From the NCBI GenBank assembly GCA_902550805.1, contig CACDAL010000004.1:27177-91176 (forward strand): a stretch of DNA of 64,000 nucleotides, given 5' to 3'. Origin of the DNA: an uncultured Pelagibacteraceae bacterium. GTDB lineage: Bacteria; Pseudomonadota; Alphaproteobacteria; Pelagibacterales; Pelagibacteraceae. The notes beneath the pieces are model-generated. The model was not told where the DNA came from. It saw only the letters and a list, made by a program, of their open reading frames with translations, and made no database searches. Position 1 is the first letter of the stretch. Each line of letters starts with the position of its first letter. Below are positions 38,587 to 51,513 of the stretch, piece after piece. The position numbers and the translations under genes were made by a program.

Positions 38587-38615
38587 GATTTAAAAATATA
38601 CATTAATTTGCTACG

Positions 38616-40571
38616 CTAATTGAAGCTTATAGGGTCAACATCAACTGTTAGTTTTATTTCTGGTGGTAAATTATATTTTTTTAGTATTTTTCTAAGATTT
38701 TTTTGAATTTTTGAGGTTTTTTTTGCTCTAATCAATATTCTTTGCCTAAATTTATTTTTAATTTTATAAACTGGAGCTTCCACAGGTCCTAAAACTTTTC
38801 CATTAATTTTATTCAATAAAAATTCTTTTAAATTTAATGATTCTTGTTCTAGTTTGGACTCATTTGATGAATTTAATATTAGTGAAATAAATCTTTCTAC
38901 AGGTGGTAGATTATTTATTTTTCTTAGTTCCAATTCTCTATCTAAAAAAATAAATGGATCTTCGTTTGTCATTTGATTGATAATTTCAGAATTTAAATCG
39001 TATGTCTGAAAATAAACTGTGGCTGGTTTGCCAGTTCTTCCCGCTCTTCCGGAAAGTTGATGATAAAGTTGAAGATTTTTCTCTGCACTTCTTAAATCAT
39101 GACCACGAGAAGTTAGATCTATATCCAAAACAATAATGCAATTTAAATTTGGAAAATGAAATCCTTTTGATATTAACTGTGTTCCAACAAGTATATTTAT
39201 TTCACCTGAAATAATTTGATCCAAAGTATTTTTTCCTGATGCTTTATTCATTGTGTCGCTAGAGAAAATTAATGTCTTTTGATTTGGAAATAATATTTTT
39301 ACATCTTCTGCGATTTTTTCAACTCCTGGTCCACTAAATACAAAATCACAAATATCATTCTTTGTACATTTTCTTTTTAAACTGGATGAGTGACCACAAT
39401 AATGACAAAGAAGTTTTTTTTTATTTTTATGATAAACAAGATTAATTGAACAATTGGGACAAGAAAAAACATTTAAACATTTTTTGCATAAAACATAGGG
39501 AGCAAAACCTCTTCTGTTTATAAAAAAAAGAACCTGATCTCCCCTATCTAAATGCTCTTTAACTTTTTCTAGGGTCTTAATAGAAATAAATGTTTTTTTA
39601 GCTAATTTATTTTGATTAAGATCAATAATTTGATGTTTAGGCAAATTTGCATCCTTATATCGATTAATTAATCTTGAGAAAGAATATTTTTTATTTTTAA
39701 TATTTGCAAAAGTATCAATGGAAGGTACAGCGGTAACTAAATTAATTGGTATATTTTCACTATTAGCTCGTGCAATGGCCATGTCTCTTGCATTATAAGT
39801 TACTCCTTCATCTTGTTTAAAAGATTGATCATGTTCTTCATCAACAACGATTAAACCTAGTTTTTGAAATGGCAAAAACAAAGCAGATCTTGCCCCAATC
39901 ACTACTTTTATTTCGCCACTTGCAAGACCGCTCCAAATAATTTTTTTTCTCTTTGGTGTTATTTTAGAGTGCCAAACAGCCGCTTCAAAACCAAAAAAAC
40001 TTTTGAATTTTTTTTCAAATTGTCCAGTAAGACCTATTTCTGGTAATAAAATTAAAGATTGTTTTTCTTGAAGTGTAATTTTTTCAATTGCTTTAAAATA
40101 AACTATTGTTTTCCCAGATCCTGTTGTTCCTTGCAATAAATGTACTCTAAATGAATTGTCGTTTTTAACTAATTCTTTGAAAGCATTTTCTTGTTCACCA
40201 GAAAGATTAAATTGCTCTTTTTTAATCTCTATTTGATATTTTTGATATTCACTATTTTTTTGTTTTTCAAAGGCTTTTCCACTTAAAAAATGGAGTTTAA
40301 GTGCCATTCCTAATGGAACTAAATTATATTCTGAAAACCAATTTAAAAAATCAACTGTTTGCTGTTTTAAAGGTTTGATATTTAGCTTTTCTTCAATTGA
40401 TTTAATTTGAAATTTTTTATTATCATTTGCCTCAAAATGATCCCAAACAACCCCAGTGATTGTTTTTTTACCAAATGGAACATTTACATAATCTCCTGCT
40501 TTTAATTTTAATGAGCTGAAATATGTAAATGGATGATCAAAAATATTTGGTAATAAAACTGGGTATTTCAT
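38616..40571 (-). CDS. priA: Primosomal replication helicase PriA (primosomal protein N')
   Basis: A 651-residue superfamily 2 helicase that restarts stalled replication forks. After the short DNA-binding N-terminal domain (PVLLPNIFDHPFTYFS) come Walker A LLQGTTGSGKTIVYF, the DEEH box IVVDEEHDQSFKQ, the zinc-binding cysteines CKKCLNVFSCPNCS and CHYCGHSSSLKRKC, and helicase motifs V-VI GTQLISKGFHFPNL and QLSGRAGRTGKPA. It is shorter than the E. coli protein (about 730), mostly by tighter N-terminal and C-terminal regions. It lies upstream of atpH, the arrangement found in many alphaproteobacteria. Confidence 0.94.
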   Translation of the reverse strand: MKYPVLLPNIFDHPFTYFSSLKLKAGDYVNVPFGKKTITGVVWDHFEANDNKKFQIKSIEEKLNIKPLKQQTVDFLNWFSEYNLVPLGMALKLHFLSGKAFEKQKNSEYQKYQIEIKKEQFNLSGEQENAFKELVKNDNSFRVHLLQGTTGSGKTIVYFKAIEKITLQEKQSLILLPEIGLTGQFEKKFKSFFGFEAAVWHSKITPKRKKIIWSGLASGEIKVVIGARSALFLPFQKLGLIVVDEEHDQSFKQDEGVTYNARDMAIARANSENIPINLVTAVPSIDTFANIKNKKYSFSRLINRYKDANLPKHQIIDLNQNKLAKKTFISIKTLEKVKEHLDRGDQVLFFINRRGFAPYVLCKKCLNVFSCPNCSINLVYHKNKKKLLCHYCGHSSSLKRKCTKNDICDFVFSGPGVEKIAEDVKILFPNQKTLIFSSDTMNKASGKNTLDQIISGEINILVGTQLISKGFHFPNLNCIIVLDIDLTSRGHDLRSAEKNLQLYHQLSGRAGRTGKPATVYFQTYDLNSEIINQMTNEDPFIFLDRELELRKINNLPPVERFISLILNSSNESKLEQESLNLKEFLLNKINGKVLGPVEAPVYKIKNKFRQRILIRAKKTSKIQKNLRKILKKYNLPPEIKLTVDVDPISFN

Positions 40572-40603
40572 AAAAGAATATTAATTATTATATAGGTTCT
40601 TAA

Positions 40604-42001
40604 TTAAGAATGGATCTGTCTTTTTTCTACTGATAGAGCCGCTTCTTTAATAGCCTCTGAAAAAGTTGGATGTGCATGACAAGTTCTAGCAATATCTTCT
40701 GAACTTGCACCAAATTCCATTGCAACTGCCATTTCAGCAATCATTTCTCCAGCATGTAGACCTATGATATGCACACCTAAAATTTTATCAGTTGTTGCAT
40801 CTGCAAGAATTTTTACAAATCCTTCTGGTTCATCAATTGCCTTTGCTCTTGAGTTTGCTATAAATGGAAATTTTCCAACTTTATAATTATTCTTATTTAT
40901 TTTTAATTGTTCTTCTGTTTTGCCAATTGACGCAACTTCGGGAGAAGTATAAATAACACCTGGGATAATATCATAATTTACATGTCCTGATTGACCAGCA
41001 ATTATTTCTGCAACAGCAATTCCCTCTTCTTCTGCTTTATGAGCAAGCATAGGTCCCTCAATAACATCTCCAATTGCATAGATATTTTTAATATTCGTTT
41101 CAAAATTTTTACTTACTTTAACTCTTCCTTTTTCGTCAGTTTGGACTCCAACATTTTCTAAATTTAAATCTTTGGTATTTGGTTTTCTTCCAACGGAGAT
41201 TAAAACAACATCCACATCTATCTTATTTTTCTTATTTTCTTTATCAACAGTTTCAATACTTACACCATTTTGAGTTTTTGTAATTTTTTCTACTTTCGTA
41301 TTTAATTGAAATTTTATTCCTTGTTTCTTTAAAATTTTCATGAATTCGTTTGAAATTTCTCTATCCATTCCAGGCGTGATATGATCTAAAAATTCTATCA
41401 CTTCTACTTCAGTTCCTAATCTTGACCAAACTGATCCCATTTCTAAACCGATATAGCCGCCACCAACGATAACCATTTTTTTTGGCAATTTAGAAAGCGA
41501 TAAAGCGCCAGTTGAAGAAATTATTTTTTCTTCATCAAATTCCATGCCAGATATTGAGATGGGCTCTGATCCTGTGCCGATTATTGTTTTATCTGTTTGA
41601 ATAGTTTTTTCCTTACCTTCGGAAGAGATTGATATTTCATTTACACTTTTAAATGATCCTTTGCCTTTAAAATATGTAACTTTATTTTTCTTAAATAAAA
41701 ATTCGATACCTTTTGTTAAAACAGTTACAGCTTTTTCTTTATTTTTCATCATTTTATCAAGGTTTAATTTAACTTCTCCAACCTCAATTCCAATTTTTTC
41801 AAAATTTTTAGCTTTTAGATAATTTTCTGACAAATTTAGTAAGCTTTTTGAAGGAATACACCCTACATTTAAACATGTTCCCCCTAGAGATCCTCTTGAC
41901 TCTATACAGGCAGTTTTTAACCCTAATTGGGATAGTCTAATCGCGCAGACATAGCCGCCAGGTCCACCTCCAATTATTGTTACATCAAATTTTTCTGACA
42001 T
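40604..42001 (-). CDS. lpdA: Dihydrolipoyl dehydrogenase (E3)
   Basis: FAD enzyme that reoxidises the lipoyl groups of 2-oxo acid dehydrogenases with NAD. The 465-residue protein has the FAD site TIIGGGPGGYVCAIRLSQLG, the redox disulfide GGTCLNVGCIPSK, the NAD site VIVGGGYIGLEMGSVW and the C-terminal His-Glu in CHAHPTFSEAIKEAAL. It directly follows sucB (start at 42001, sucB stop at 42002), so it is probably the E3 of the 2-oxoglutarate complex. Confidence 0.96.
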   Translation of the reverse strand: MSEKFDVTIIGGGPGGYVCAIRLSQLGLKTACIESRGSLGGTCLNVGCIPSKSLLNLSENYLKAKNFEKIGIEVGEVKLNLDKMMKNKEKAVTVLTKGIEFLFKKNKVTYFKGKGSFKSVNEISISSEGKEKTIQTDKTIIGTGSEPISISGMEFDEEKIISSTGALSLSKLPKKMVIVGGGYIGLEMGSVWSRLGTEVEVIEFLDHITPGMDREISNEFMKILKKQGIKFQLNTKVEKITKTQNGVSIETVDKENKKNKIDVDVVLISVGRKPNTKDLNLENVGVQTDEKGRVKVSKNFETNIKNIYAIGDVIEGPMLAHKAEEEGIAVAEIIAGQSGHVNYDIIPGVIYTSPEVASIGKTEEQLKINKNNYKVGKFPFIANSRAKAIDEPEGFVKILADATTDKILGVHIIGLHAGEMIAEMAVAMEFGASSEDIARTCHAHPTFSEAIKEAALSVEKRQIHS

Positions 42002-43282
42002 TTATATATTTAAAAATAATCTTCTAGGATCCTCTAAATTCTCTTTAACTGTTTTTAAAAAAGATACAGAATCTTTACCATCTATAATTCTGTGATCATA
42101 AGATAAGGCTAAATACATTATCGGTTTGATTTTTATTTCGCCATTATCAGCTATGGGTCTTTCTACAATATTGTGCATTCCTAAAACTCCTGATTGGGGA
42201 GGGTTTAAAATTGGAGTTGACAACATAGAACCATATACTCCTCCATTACTTATTGTAAATGTTCCTCCTTGAAGGTCTTCAATCGTTAAAGTTCCATTTT
42301 TTGCTTTATCAGAAAGTCTCTTAATTTCTTTTTCAATATCTGCAAAAGACATTTCGTCCGCATTTCTTAAAACCGGAACCACAAGTCCTTTTTCAGTTCC
42401 AACTGCAAAACTAATATTATAGTAATTTTTATAAATAATATCTTGATTTTCAACTTCAGCATTGATTGCTGGAAATAGCTTTAATCCTACTACACATGCT
42501 TTAACAAAAAATGACATAAATCCCAATTTTATTCCATATCTGCTTTGGAAATCTTCTTGATTTTCTTTTCTCATAGAAATTATGCCCGACATATCAACCT
42601 CATTAAAAGTTGTTAACATTGCAGCATTTTCCTGTGCTTCTTTAAGCCTCTTAGCTATTGTTTGTCTTAACCTTGTCATTTTAATTTTTTCTTCTTCTCC
42701 GTACTGAATTTTTCTTTGGCTAGGTTGTGGATTTGCACCCATCAAACTAATCAAATCTCCTTTTAAAACTCTTCCATCCTTTCCAGTACCTTTGACTTCA
42801 TCTAAATTAATTTTTTTTTCAGAAACTATTTTTCTAACTGCTGGTGATAAAACTTTATTGTCCAAAGTATTTTCTTTTGCATGAACTTCTTCTGTTAATA
42901 CTAAAGGTTCTTCCTCATTTAATAATAGAGCTTCTTCTTTTTTATTTATTGGTTCAATTTTTTTTTCAATTTCTAGATTAATAATATTTTTTGATTTTTG
43001 TGGTTTTATATTTTGTTTTAATTTCATTTTGTTTTCTTCGGTCGAACTTTCAGAAATAATTCCCAATACAGATCCTACTTGAACTATATCTCCATCTTTT
43101 GAATTTACTTCTGATAAAATTCCGTTTGATGGTGCGGGAACCTCCAAATTAACTTTATCAGTTTCTAGCTCAACAATTGATTCATCCGCCATTACTATGT
43201 CACCTTTATTTTTTAACCACTTTAAAACTGTTGCTTCGGTAATACTTTCTCCTAATGTCGGAACTAAAATTTTTTCATTCAT
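42002..43282 (-). CDS. sucB: 2-oxoglutarate dehydrogenase E2, dihydrolipoyl succinyltransferase
   Basis: The 426-residue core subunit. One lipoyl domain lies at residues 1-75, its lysine in [16 protein letters not shown] charged linker follows, then the E1/E3-binding domain near 145-180 ([20 protein letters not shown]). The catalytic domain has [19 protein letters not shown] and the active-site His/Asp in [16 protein letters not shown]. It is packed between sucA and lpdA with no gaps. Confidence 0.96.
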   Translation of the reverse strand: MNEKILVPTLGESITEATVLKWLKNKGDIVMADESIVELETDKVNLEVPAPSNGILSEVNSKDGDIVQVGSVLGIISESSTEENKMKLKQNIKPQKSKNIINLEIEKKIEPINKKEEALLLNEEEPLVLTEEVHAKENTLDNKVLSPAVRKIVSEKKINLDEVKGTGKDGRVLKGDLISLMGANPQPSQRKIQYGEEEKIKMTRLRQTIAKRLKEAQENAAMLTTFNEVDMSGIISMRKENQEDFQSRYGIKLGFMSFFVKACVVGLKLFPAINAEVENQDIIYKNYYNISFAVGTEKGLVVPVLRNADEMSFADIEKEIKRLSDKAKNGTLTIEDLQGGTFTISNGGVYGSMLSTPILNPPQSGVLGMHNIVERPIADNGEIKIKPIMYLALSYDHRIIDGKDSVSFLKTVKENLEDPRRLFLNI

Positions 43283-46177
43283 TTAATCAAACACTTTATT
43301 AATAATCTCTTCTTGTTCTGAAAGATGTCTTTTTGCATAACCAGTTGCTGGTGACGCATCCGGACTCCTTCCTATGTAAGATATATTTCTATTTTTAGCC
43401 TTAATAGTATCTAAAGTCCAATGTATATAGTCTCTGACAGAAAACCACGCTCCCATATTTTTAGGTTCTTCTTGACACCAATAAAATTTAGCGTTTTTTG
43501 CGAAAGGTCTCATCTCTTTTACAAGGCTCTTTGCTGGAAAAGGATAAAGTTGTTCAATTCTAAAAAATATTACATCATCTTTTTTTAATTTTTCTCTTAC
43601 TTCCAATAAATCGAAATAAACTTTTCCAGAACATAGAATTACTTTTTTAATTTCTGAATTCTTTTTTAATTTAATAAATCCTTTAGATTTTGGATCAATT
43701 GAATGATCCCACATAACTCTATGAAATGAATTTTCTTTACTAAAATCTTCTATATTTGATACACAATATTTATTTCTGAGTAGTGATTTTGGTGTCATAA
43801 TTATTAATGGTTTTCTGAAATCTCTGTGCATTTGCCTTCTAAGCGCATGAAAATAGTTTGCTGGAGTAGTGCAGTTCATTACTTGCAAATTATCATTTGC
43901 ACATAATTGTAAAAATCTTTCCAATCTTGCGGATGAATGTTCTGGTCCCTGACCTTCATAACCATGCGGTAACAACATTACTAAACCCGAAGCTCTTTTC
44001 CATTTTCTTTCTCCTGATGAAATAAATTGATCAATAATAATCTGAGCACCATTGGCAAAGTCTCCAAATTGTGCTTCCCATATAGTAAGGGTATTTGGTT
44101 CAACTAAACTATAACCATATTCAAAACCCAAAACTGCTAATTCGGAAAGAAAACTATCGACTATTTCAAAGTTTTTTTGATTCTTTGAAATATTATTTAA
44201 TGGAATATATCTTGAATTATTTAATTGATTTCTCAAAATAGAATGCCTTTGACTGAAAGTTCCTCTTCCAGAATCTTGACCCACAAGTCTCACTGGATAT
44301 CCTTCTTCTAACAATGAACCAAAGGCTAATGCTTCTGCAGTTGACCAATCAATATCATATCCCTTTTGGACTACCTGTTTTCTTTTTTCAAAAATTCTAT
44401 TTATAGTTTTATGTATATTTATTTCTTTAGGTATTGTGTTAATATTTTCAGAAATTTTTTTAAGGATATTTTTGTCAGCTCCAGTAACTCCTCTTTTATC
44501 TTTACCCTTTTCAGGTTTATATCTAGACCAAGTTCCTTCGAACCATTCAATTTTTGGCTTATAATCTTTCGCATTTTTAAATTGATTGTCTAGTAAATAT
44601 TTCAAATTACTAATTTGATTATCTAATTCTTCGTTAGTTAATAATCCTTCACTAATCAATTTTTCTCCATAAATTTTAACCGTAGATGGATGAGATCTAA
44701 TTTTTTTATACATAAGAGGTTGAGTAAAAGAAGGTTCGTCTCCTTCATTATGACCAAATCTTCTGTAGCAAACTAAATCGATCACTACATCTCTATTAAA
44801 TTTTAATCTAAATTCTGTTGCAATTCTTGTGACATAAACAACGGCTTCTGGGTCATCTCCATTAACATGAATAATTGGTGCTTCAACCATTTTGGCAATA
44901 TCAGAAGGATGTGGCGAAGATCTTGCAAAACGTGGGCTAGTTGTAAAACCTATTTGATTGTTAACAATAATATGAATAGTTCCTCCGGTATTATGACCGG
45001 GTAAACCTGACATAGCAAAACATTCTGCTACAATTCCTTGGCCAGCAAAAGCGGCATCTCCATGAATTAAAATTGGTATAACTTTATTCCTCTTTTTGTC
45101 TTTGTGAAAAAATTGTTTTGCTCTAGTCTGTCCTAAGACTACAGGATTTACAGCTTCTAAATGTGATGGATTGTCAGTTAAACTAACATGAACAGAATTT
45201 CCATCAAACTCTCTATCTGATGAAGCTCCTAAATGATATTTGACATCTCCAGCAGCATCTTCTTCTTCAACATTATTAATTTCTCCAGTAAATTCGTTAA
45301 AAATCCTTTTATAAGATTTCTGCAAAACATTTGCTAGCACATTTAATCGACCTCTGTGAGACATTCCTATTTTTACTTCTTTGATTTTTGACTGTCCTCC
45401 TATTTTAATTATTTGTTCTAATGCAGGTATTAAACTTTCAGCACCATCTAGTCCAAATCTTTTAGTTCCAACATACTTTGTGTGTAAAAATTTCTCAAAA
45501 CCCTCGGCTTGAATAAGTTTATTTAAAATTGCATTTTTTCCATTTTTGGTAAATTGTAACGCATTTTCATCTTTTTCTATTCTATCTCTAAACCACTTCC
45601 TTTCTGTTGGATTGGCAATGTGCATATATTCATAACCAACGGGACCACAATAAATTTTTCTCAAAAAAGATAATATTTCTCTTATATTTGAATATTCTTT
45701 GTTTATTACTCCATCTAAATAAATTTTTTTTTGATAATCTTCTTTTTTAAATCCATAATTTTCTGGATGAAGTTCATCTAAATATTCACTTTCTCTAATC
45801 TCTAGTGGGTCAAGTTTTGACAATAAATGTCCTCTTTGTCTATATGATCTAATTAAGGAAACTGCTCTAATAGAATGGCTATTTGTTTTTGTTAAACTTA
45901 TTTGATCATCTTGGTGATCTAATATCTTTTTTTTGTCAATTTCTTTTTCAATTTCGTTTAATTCTATTTTTCTTTTTACTGGATTCCAAGATGGTCCTTT
46001 TAATTCTTTAACTACTAAATCTACCTCTTCTCCGATATCCAAAAAATAATTTTTCCAACTTTCTGGAAGATCGGAATCTCCATTAATAAATTTTAAATAC
46101 ATTTTCTCTATAAATGCACTATTGGATTTGTTTAAAAATGATGTTTTTTTATATTCTAGATTTTTTGATGCGGACAT
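43283..46177 (-). CDS. sucA: 2-oxoglutarate dehydrogenase E1
   Basis: A 964-residue thiamine-diphosphate enzyme that decarboxylates 2-oxoglutarate. The N-terminal E2-binding segment (NSAFIEKMYLKFINGDSDLP), the SHRGRLNVLANVLQK and HGDAAFAGQGIVAE regions with the ThDP/Mg site VNNQIGFTT, and the phosphate-binding QDSGRGTFSQRH are all present; LLPHGYEGQGPEHSSAR is the E1o hallmark. It lies 36 bases after sucD. Confidence 0.97.
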   Translation of the reverse strand: MSASKNLEYKKTSFLNKSNSAFIEKMYLKFINGDSDLPESWKNYFLDIGEEVDLVVKELKGPSWNPVKRKIELNEIEKEIDKKKILDHQDDQISLTKTNSHSIRAVSLIRSYRQRGHLLSKLDPLEIRESEYLDELHPENYGFKKEDYQKKIYLDGVINKEYSNIREILSFLRKIYCGPVGYEYMHIANPTERKWFRDRIEKDENALQFTKNGKNAILNKLIQAEGFEKFLHTKYVGTKRFGLDGAESLIPALEQIIKIGGQSKIKEVKIGMSHRGRLNVLANVLQKSYKRIFNEFTGEINNVEEEDAAGDVKYHLGASSDREFDGNSVHVSLTDNPSHLEAVNPVVLGQTRAKQFFHKDKKRNKVIPILIHGDAAFAGQGIVAECFAMSGLPGHNTGGTIHIIVNNQIGFTTSPRFARSSPHPSDIAKMVEAPIIHVNGDDPEAVVYVTRIATEFRLKFNRDVVIDLVCYRRFGHNEGDEPSFTQPLMYKKIRSHPSTVKIYGEKLISEGLLTNEELDNQISNLKYLLDNQFKNAKDYKPKIEWFEGTWSRYKPEKGKDKRGVTGADKNILKKISENINTIPKEINIHKTINRIFEKRKQVVQKGYDIDWSTAEALAFGSLLEEGYPVRLVGQDSGRGTFSQRHSILRNQLNNSRYIPLNNISKNQKNFEIVDSFLSELAVLGFEYGYSLVEPNTLTIWEAQFGDFANGAQIIIDQFISSGERKWKRASGLVMLLPHGYEGQGPEHSSARLERFLQLCANDNLQVMNCTTPANYFHALRRQMHRDFRKPLIIMTPKSLLRNKYCVSNIEDFSKENSFHRVMWDHSIDPKSKGFIKLKKNSEIKKVILCSGKVYFDLLEVREKLKKDDVIFFRIEQLYPFPAKSLVKEMRPFAKNAKFYWCQEEPKNMGAWFSVRDYIHWTLDTIKAKNRNISYIGRSPDASPATGYAKRHLSEQEEIINKVFD

Positions 46178-46213
46178 CTGTTTATTTTTATTATTATTAT
46201 AACAAAAGTGTTT

Positions 46214-47089
46214 TTAATTAGACAATTTATTAAATAATGTTTTTCCAATTTCAGAAGGAGATTTTGCGATTGTAATGCCACTTTCTTCCATTTTTTTAAT
46301 TTTATCATCGGCACCGCCCTTACCGCCAGAAATAATAGCTCCCGCATGCCCCATTCTTCTGCCTGGAGGTGCTGTAATTCCAGCTATAAATCCTACTATG
46401 GGTTTTTTTATTTTATGATTTTTAAAAAAATCTGCAGCTTCTTCTTCTGCGGTTCCTCCTATTTCCCCAATCATTAAAATGGAATTTGTTTCTTCATCAT
46501 TTAAAAATAAATCTAAACAATCAATAAAATTAGTACCATTAATTGGATCTCCACCAATCCCAATGCATGTGGATTGACCTAGTCCATTTTTAGTTGTTTG
46601 ATCAACTGCTTCATAGGTTAATGTTCCTGATCTCGAAACAATTCCTACAGATCCTTTTTTATGAATATTTCCTGGCATTATGCCAATTTTACATTCATCT
46701 GGAGTTATTATGCCTGGACAATTAGGTCCGATTAACCTTGAATTAGAATTAGTTAATTTTTTTTTTACTTTCAACATATCCAAAACAGGTATTCCTTCAG
46801 TAATACAGACTATCAGTTCCATAGATGAGTCAATTGCTTCTATGATAGCTGAAGCTGCAAATTTTGCAGGTACATAAATCATTGTTGCATTTGCTCCTGT
46901 ATTGTCTTTTGCTTCTTTAACTGTATTGAAAACAGGTCTTTCTAAATGAATTTGTCCTCCTTTTTTTGGTGTGACACCACCGACTAAATTTGTACCATAT
47001 TTAATTGCTTGCTCTGAATGGAATGTTCCATGAGCCCCAGTAAAACCCTGACAAATAACTTTTGTTTTCTTGTTAATTAAAACCGACAT
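46214..47089 (-). CDS. sucD: Succinyl-CoA synthetase alpha subunit
   Basis: A 291-residue subunit. [19 protein letters not shown] binds CoA; the phosphohistidine is in [40 protein letters not shown] is the family signature. It completes substrate-level phosphorylation of the TCA cycle with SucC, three bases upstream. Start ATG 47089. Confidence 0.97.
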   Translation of the reverse strand: MSVLINKKTKVICQGFTGAHGTFHSEQAIKYGTNLVGGVTPKKGGQIHLERPVFNTVKEAKDNTGANATMIYVPAKFAASAIIEAIDSSMELIVCITEGIPVLDMLKVKKKLTNSNSRLIGPNCPGIITPDECKIGIMPGNIHKKGSVGIVSRSGTLTYEAVDQTTKNGLGQSTCIGIGGDPINGTNFIDCLDLFLNDEETNSILMIGEIGGTAEEEAADFFKNHKIKKPIVGFIAGITAPPGRRMGHAGAIISGGKGGADDKIKKMEESGITIAKSPSEIGKTLFNKLSN

Positions 47090-47092
47090 AAT

Positions 47093-48253
47093 TTATTTTA
47101 TTGCTTCAACTACTTTCTTTGCCGCATCTGATAAATCTGTTGCGGAAATAATTTTTAATCCTGAATTCTCTAAAATATTTTTTCCTTCCTCAAAATTTGT
47201 TCCTGCTAATCTAACAACCAAAGGTACTTTTATTTTAATTTCTTTTGCGGCTTCAACTACTCCTTCGGCTAGAACATCACATCTCATTATGCCTCCAAAT
47301 ATGTTAATTAAAATTCCTTTAACATTTTTGTCAGATAATATTATTTTAAAAGCAGAAGACACTTTTTCTTTAGATGCTCCTCCTCCAACATCTAAAAAAT
47401 TGGCAGGCTCTTCACCATGCAATTTTATGATATCCATTGTAGCCATTGCAAGACCGGCACCATTCACCATACAACCAATACTTCCATCTAATTTTATGTA
47501 AGCCAAATCATGTTTGCTTGCTTCTATTTCTGTTTCTTCTTCTTCATTTAAATCTCTTAATTCTAAAATCTCAGGATGTCTGAAAAGAGCATTGTCATCA
47601 AAATTCATTTTTGCATCTAAACAAATAATTTCATTTTCTTTAGTTAAAATAAGAGGATTAATTTCAACTAAATTTGCATCATTTTCGACAAACATTTTAT
47701 AAATAGACTTAATCAAATTTATAGCCTGGAAATTTGCATCTTTATCTAATTTAAAAATCTCAGTCACTTTCTCACAATTTTCATATGAGATTTCATCACT
47801 ATATTCAATTTTTGTAGTTATAATTTTTTCAGGATTTTTACTTGCAACTTCCTCTATATCCATGCCCCCTTGATCACTAGATATAAAGGCAATTTTAGAT
47901 GTTGCTCTATCAACCAAGCAAGATAGATAAAATTCTTTATCAATATTTGAAGTTTCTTCTACGTAAAGTCGTTTTACTTCTCTTCCGTTTGGACCTGTTT
48001 GGTGTGTTACTAATGTTTTACCTAATAATTCCGTAGCTTCTTTTTCTAACTCATCTAAATTTGCAGTTAATTTAACACCACCTGCCTTTCCTCTACCACC
48101 GGCATGAATCTGGGCCTTTAATACGAATTTTTCTGTATTTAAGGATTTTGCTTTTCTTATTATCTCTTTAACATCAAGAGCAAAAACTCCTTTGGGAACT
48201 TGTATTCCATACTTTTTTAAAATTTGTTTAGCCTGATGCTCGTGGATATTCAT
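47093..48253 (-). CDS. sucC: Succinyl-CoA synthetase beta subunit
   Basis: A 386-residue ATP-grasp subunit: MNIHEHQAKQILKKYGI at the N-terminus, VLKAQIHAGGRGKAGGVKL for nucleotide, LVEINPLILTKENEIICLDA for magnesium, and FLDVGGGASKEKV plus NIFGGIMRCDVLAEGVV at the subunit interface. It lies three bases after mdh, before sucD. Confidence 0.97.
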   Translation of the reverse strand: MNIHEHQAKQILKKYGIQVPKGVFALDVKEIIRKAKSLNTEKFVLKAQIHAGGRGKAGGVKLTANLDELEKEATELLGKTLVTHQTGPNGREVKRLYVEETSNIDKEFYLSCLVDRATSKIAFISSDQGGMDIEEVASKNPEKIITTKIEYSDEISYENCEKVTEIFKLDKDANFQAINLIKSIYKMFVENDANLVEINPLILTKENEIICLDAKMNFDDNALFRHPEILELRDLNEEEETEIEASKHDLAYIKLDGSIGCMVNGAGLAMATMDIIKLHGEEPANFLDVGGGASKEKVSSAFKIILSDKNVKGILINIFGGIMRCDVLAEGVVEAAKEIKIKVPLVVRLAGTNFEEGKNILENSGLKIISATDLSDAAKKVVEAIK

Positions 48254-48256
48254 TGA

Positions 48257-50715
<2,459 letters not shown>

Positions 50716-50739
50716 TGTCGCAATTATTTAATTAAGTAA

Positions 50740-51513
50740 TCAAGTCGTTGCAAGCATTTTCTTTATTTCAGCTATTGCTTTTGCTGGATTTAAGTCTTTA
50801 GGACATGCATTAGTGCAATTTAAAATAGTATGACATCTATATAGCTTCAATTCATCTGCTACCTTTTGTAATCGTTCTTTTCTTTCTTCATCTCTACTAT
50901 CAATTATCCATCTATAAGCCTGCAACAAAACTGCAGGTCCTAGATATTTTTCACCATTCCACCAATAACTTGGGCATGAAGTTGAACAACATGCACACAT
51001 TATGCATTCATAAAGTCCATCTAATTTTTCTCTATCTTCTATTGATTGTAAATTTTCCGTTTCGTTATTTTTATTAGAAGATTTAAGCCATGGTTCTATG
51101 GACTCATATTGTTTGTACAATGTGCTCAAATCACCTATTAAATCTTTTAAAACTTTTAAATGTGGCAAAGGATAAATATTTATATCACCTTCTAATTCAG
51201 AATGAGATTTAGTACACGCAAGACCATTTTTTCCATTCATATTCATAGCACAAGAACCACATACACCATGAGAGCATGATCTTCTGTAGGCTATAGAAGG
51301 GTCAATTTCATTCTTAATTTTATTTAAAATATCTAAAACTTTTGATGAGCAATTATCCATGTCTACTTCATAAGTATCAATTCTTGGATTCTCATTTTTC
51401 GATGGATCCCATCGATATATATTTACCTTTCTAATATTTTTAGAACCTGTTTTATCTTTATAATAATCGCCCTGAAGAACTTTTGAATTAGGAGGTAAAT
51501 TTATTTGAACCAT
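50740..51513 (-). CDS. sdhB: Succinate dehydrogenase iron-sulfur subunit
   Basis: A 257-residue electron-transfer subunit. The 2Fe-2S cysteines are in [19 protein letters not shown] with the later LAC; the 4Fe-4S set is [17 protein letters not shown]; the 3Fe-4S set is [17 protein letters not shown]. The start overlaps the stop of sdhA at a single base (51513). All three clusters look intact. Confidence 0.97.
   Translation of the reverse strand: MVQINLPPNSKVLQGDYYKDKTGSKNIRKVNIYRWDPSKNENPRIDTYEVDMDNCSSKVLDILNKIKNEIDPSIAYRRSCSHGVCGSCAMNMNGKNGLACTKSHSELEGDINIYPLPHLKVLKDLIGDLSTLYKQYESIEPWLKSSNKNNETENLQSIEDREKLDGLYECIMCACCSTSCPSYWWNGEKYLGPAVLLQAYRWIIDSRDEERKERLQKVADELKLYRCHTILNCTNACPKDLNPAKAIAEIKKMLATT

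Noticed and set aside
47070-47501. 143-codon open frame opposite sucC
   Set aside because: Shadow of the highly conserved sucC coding sequence.
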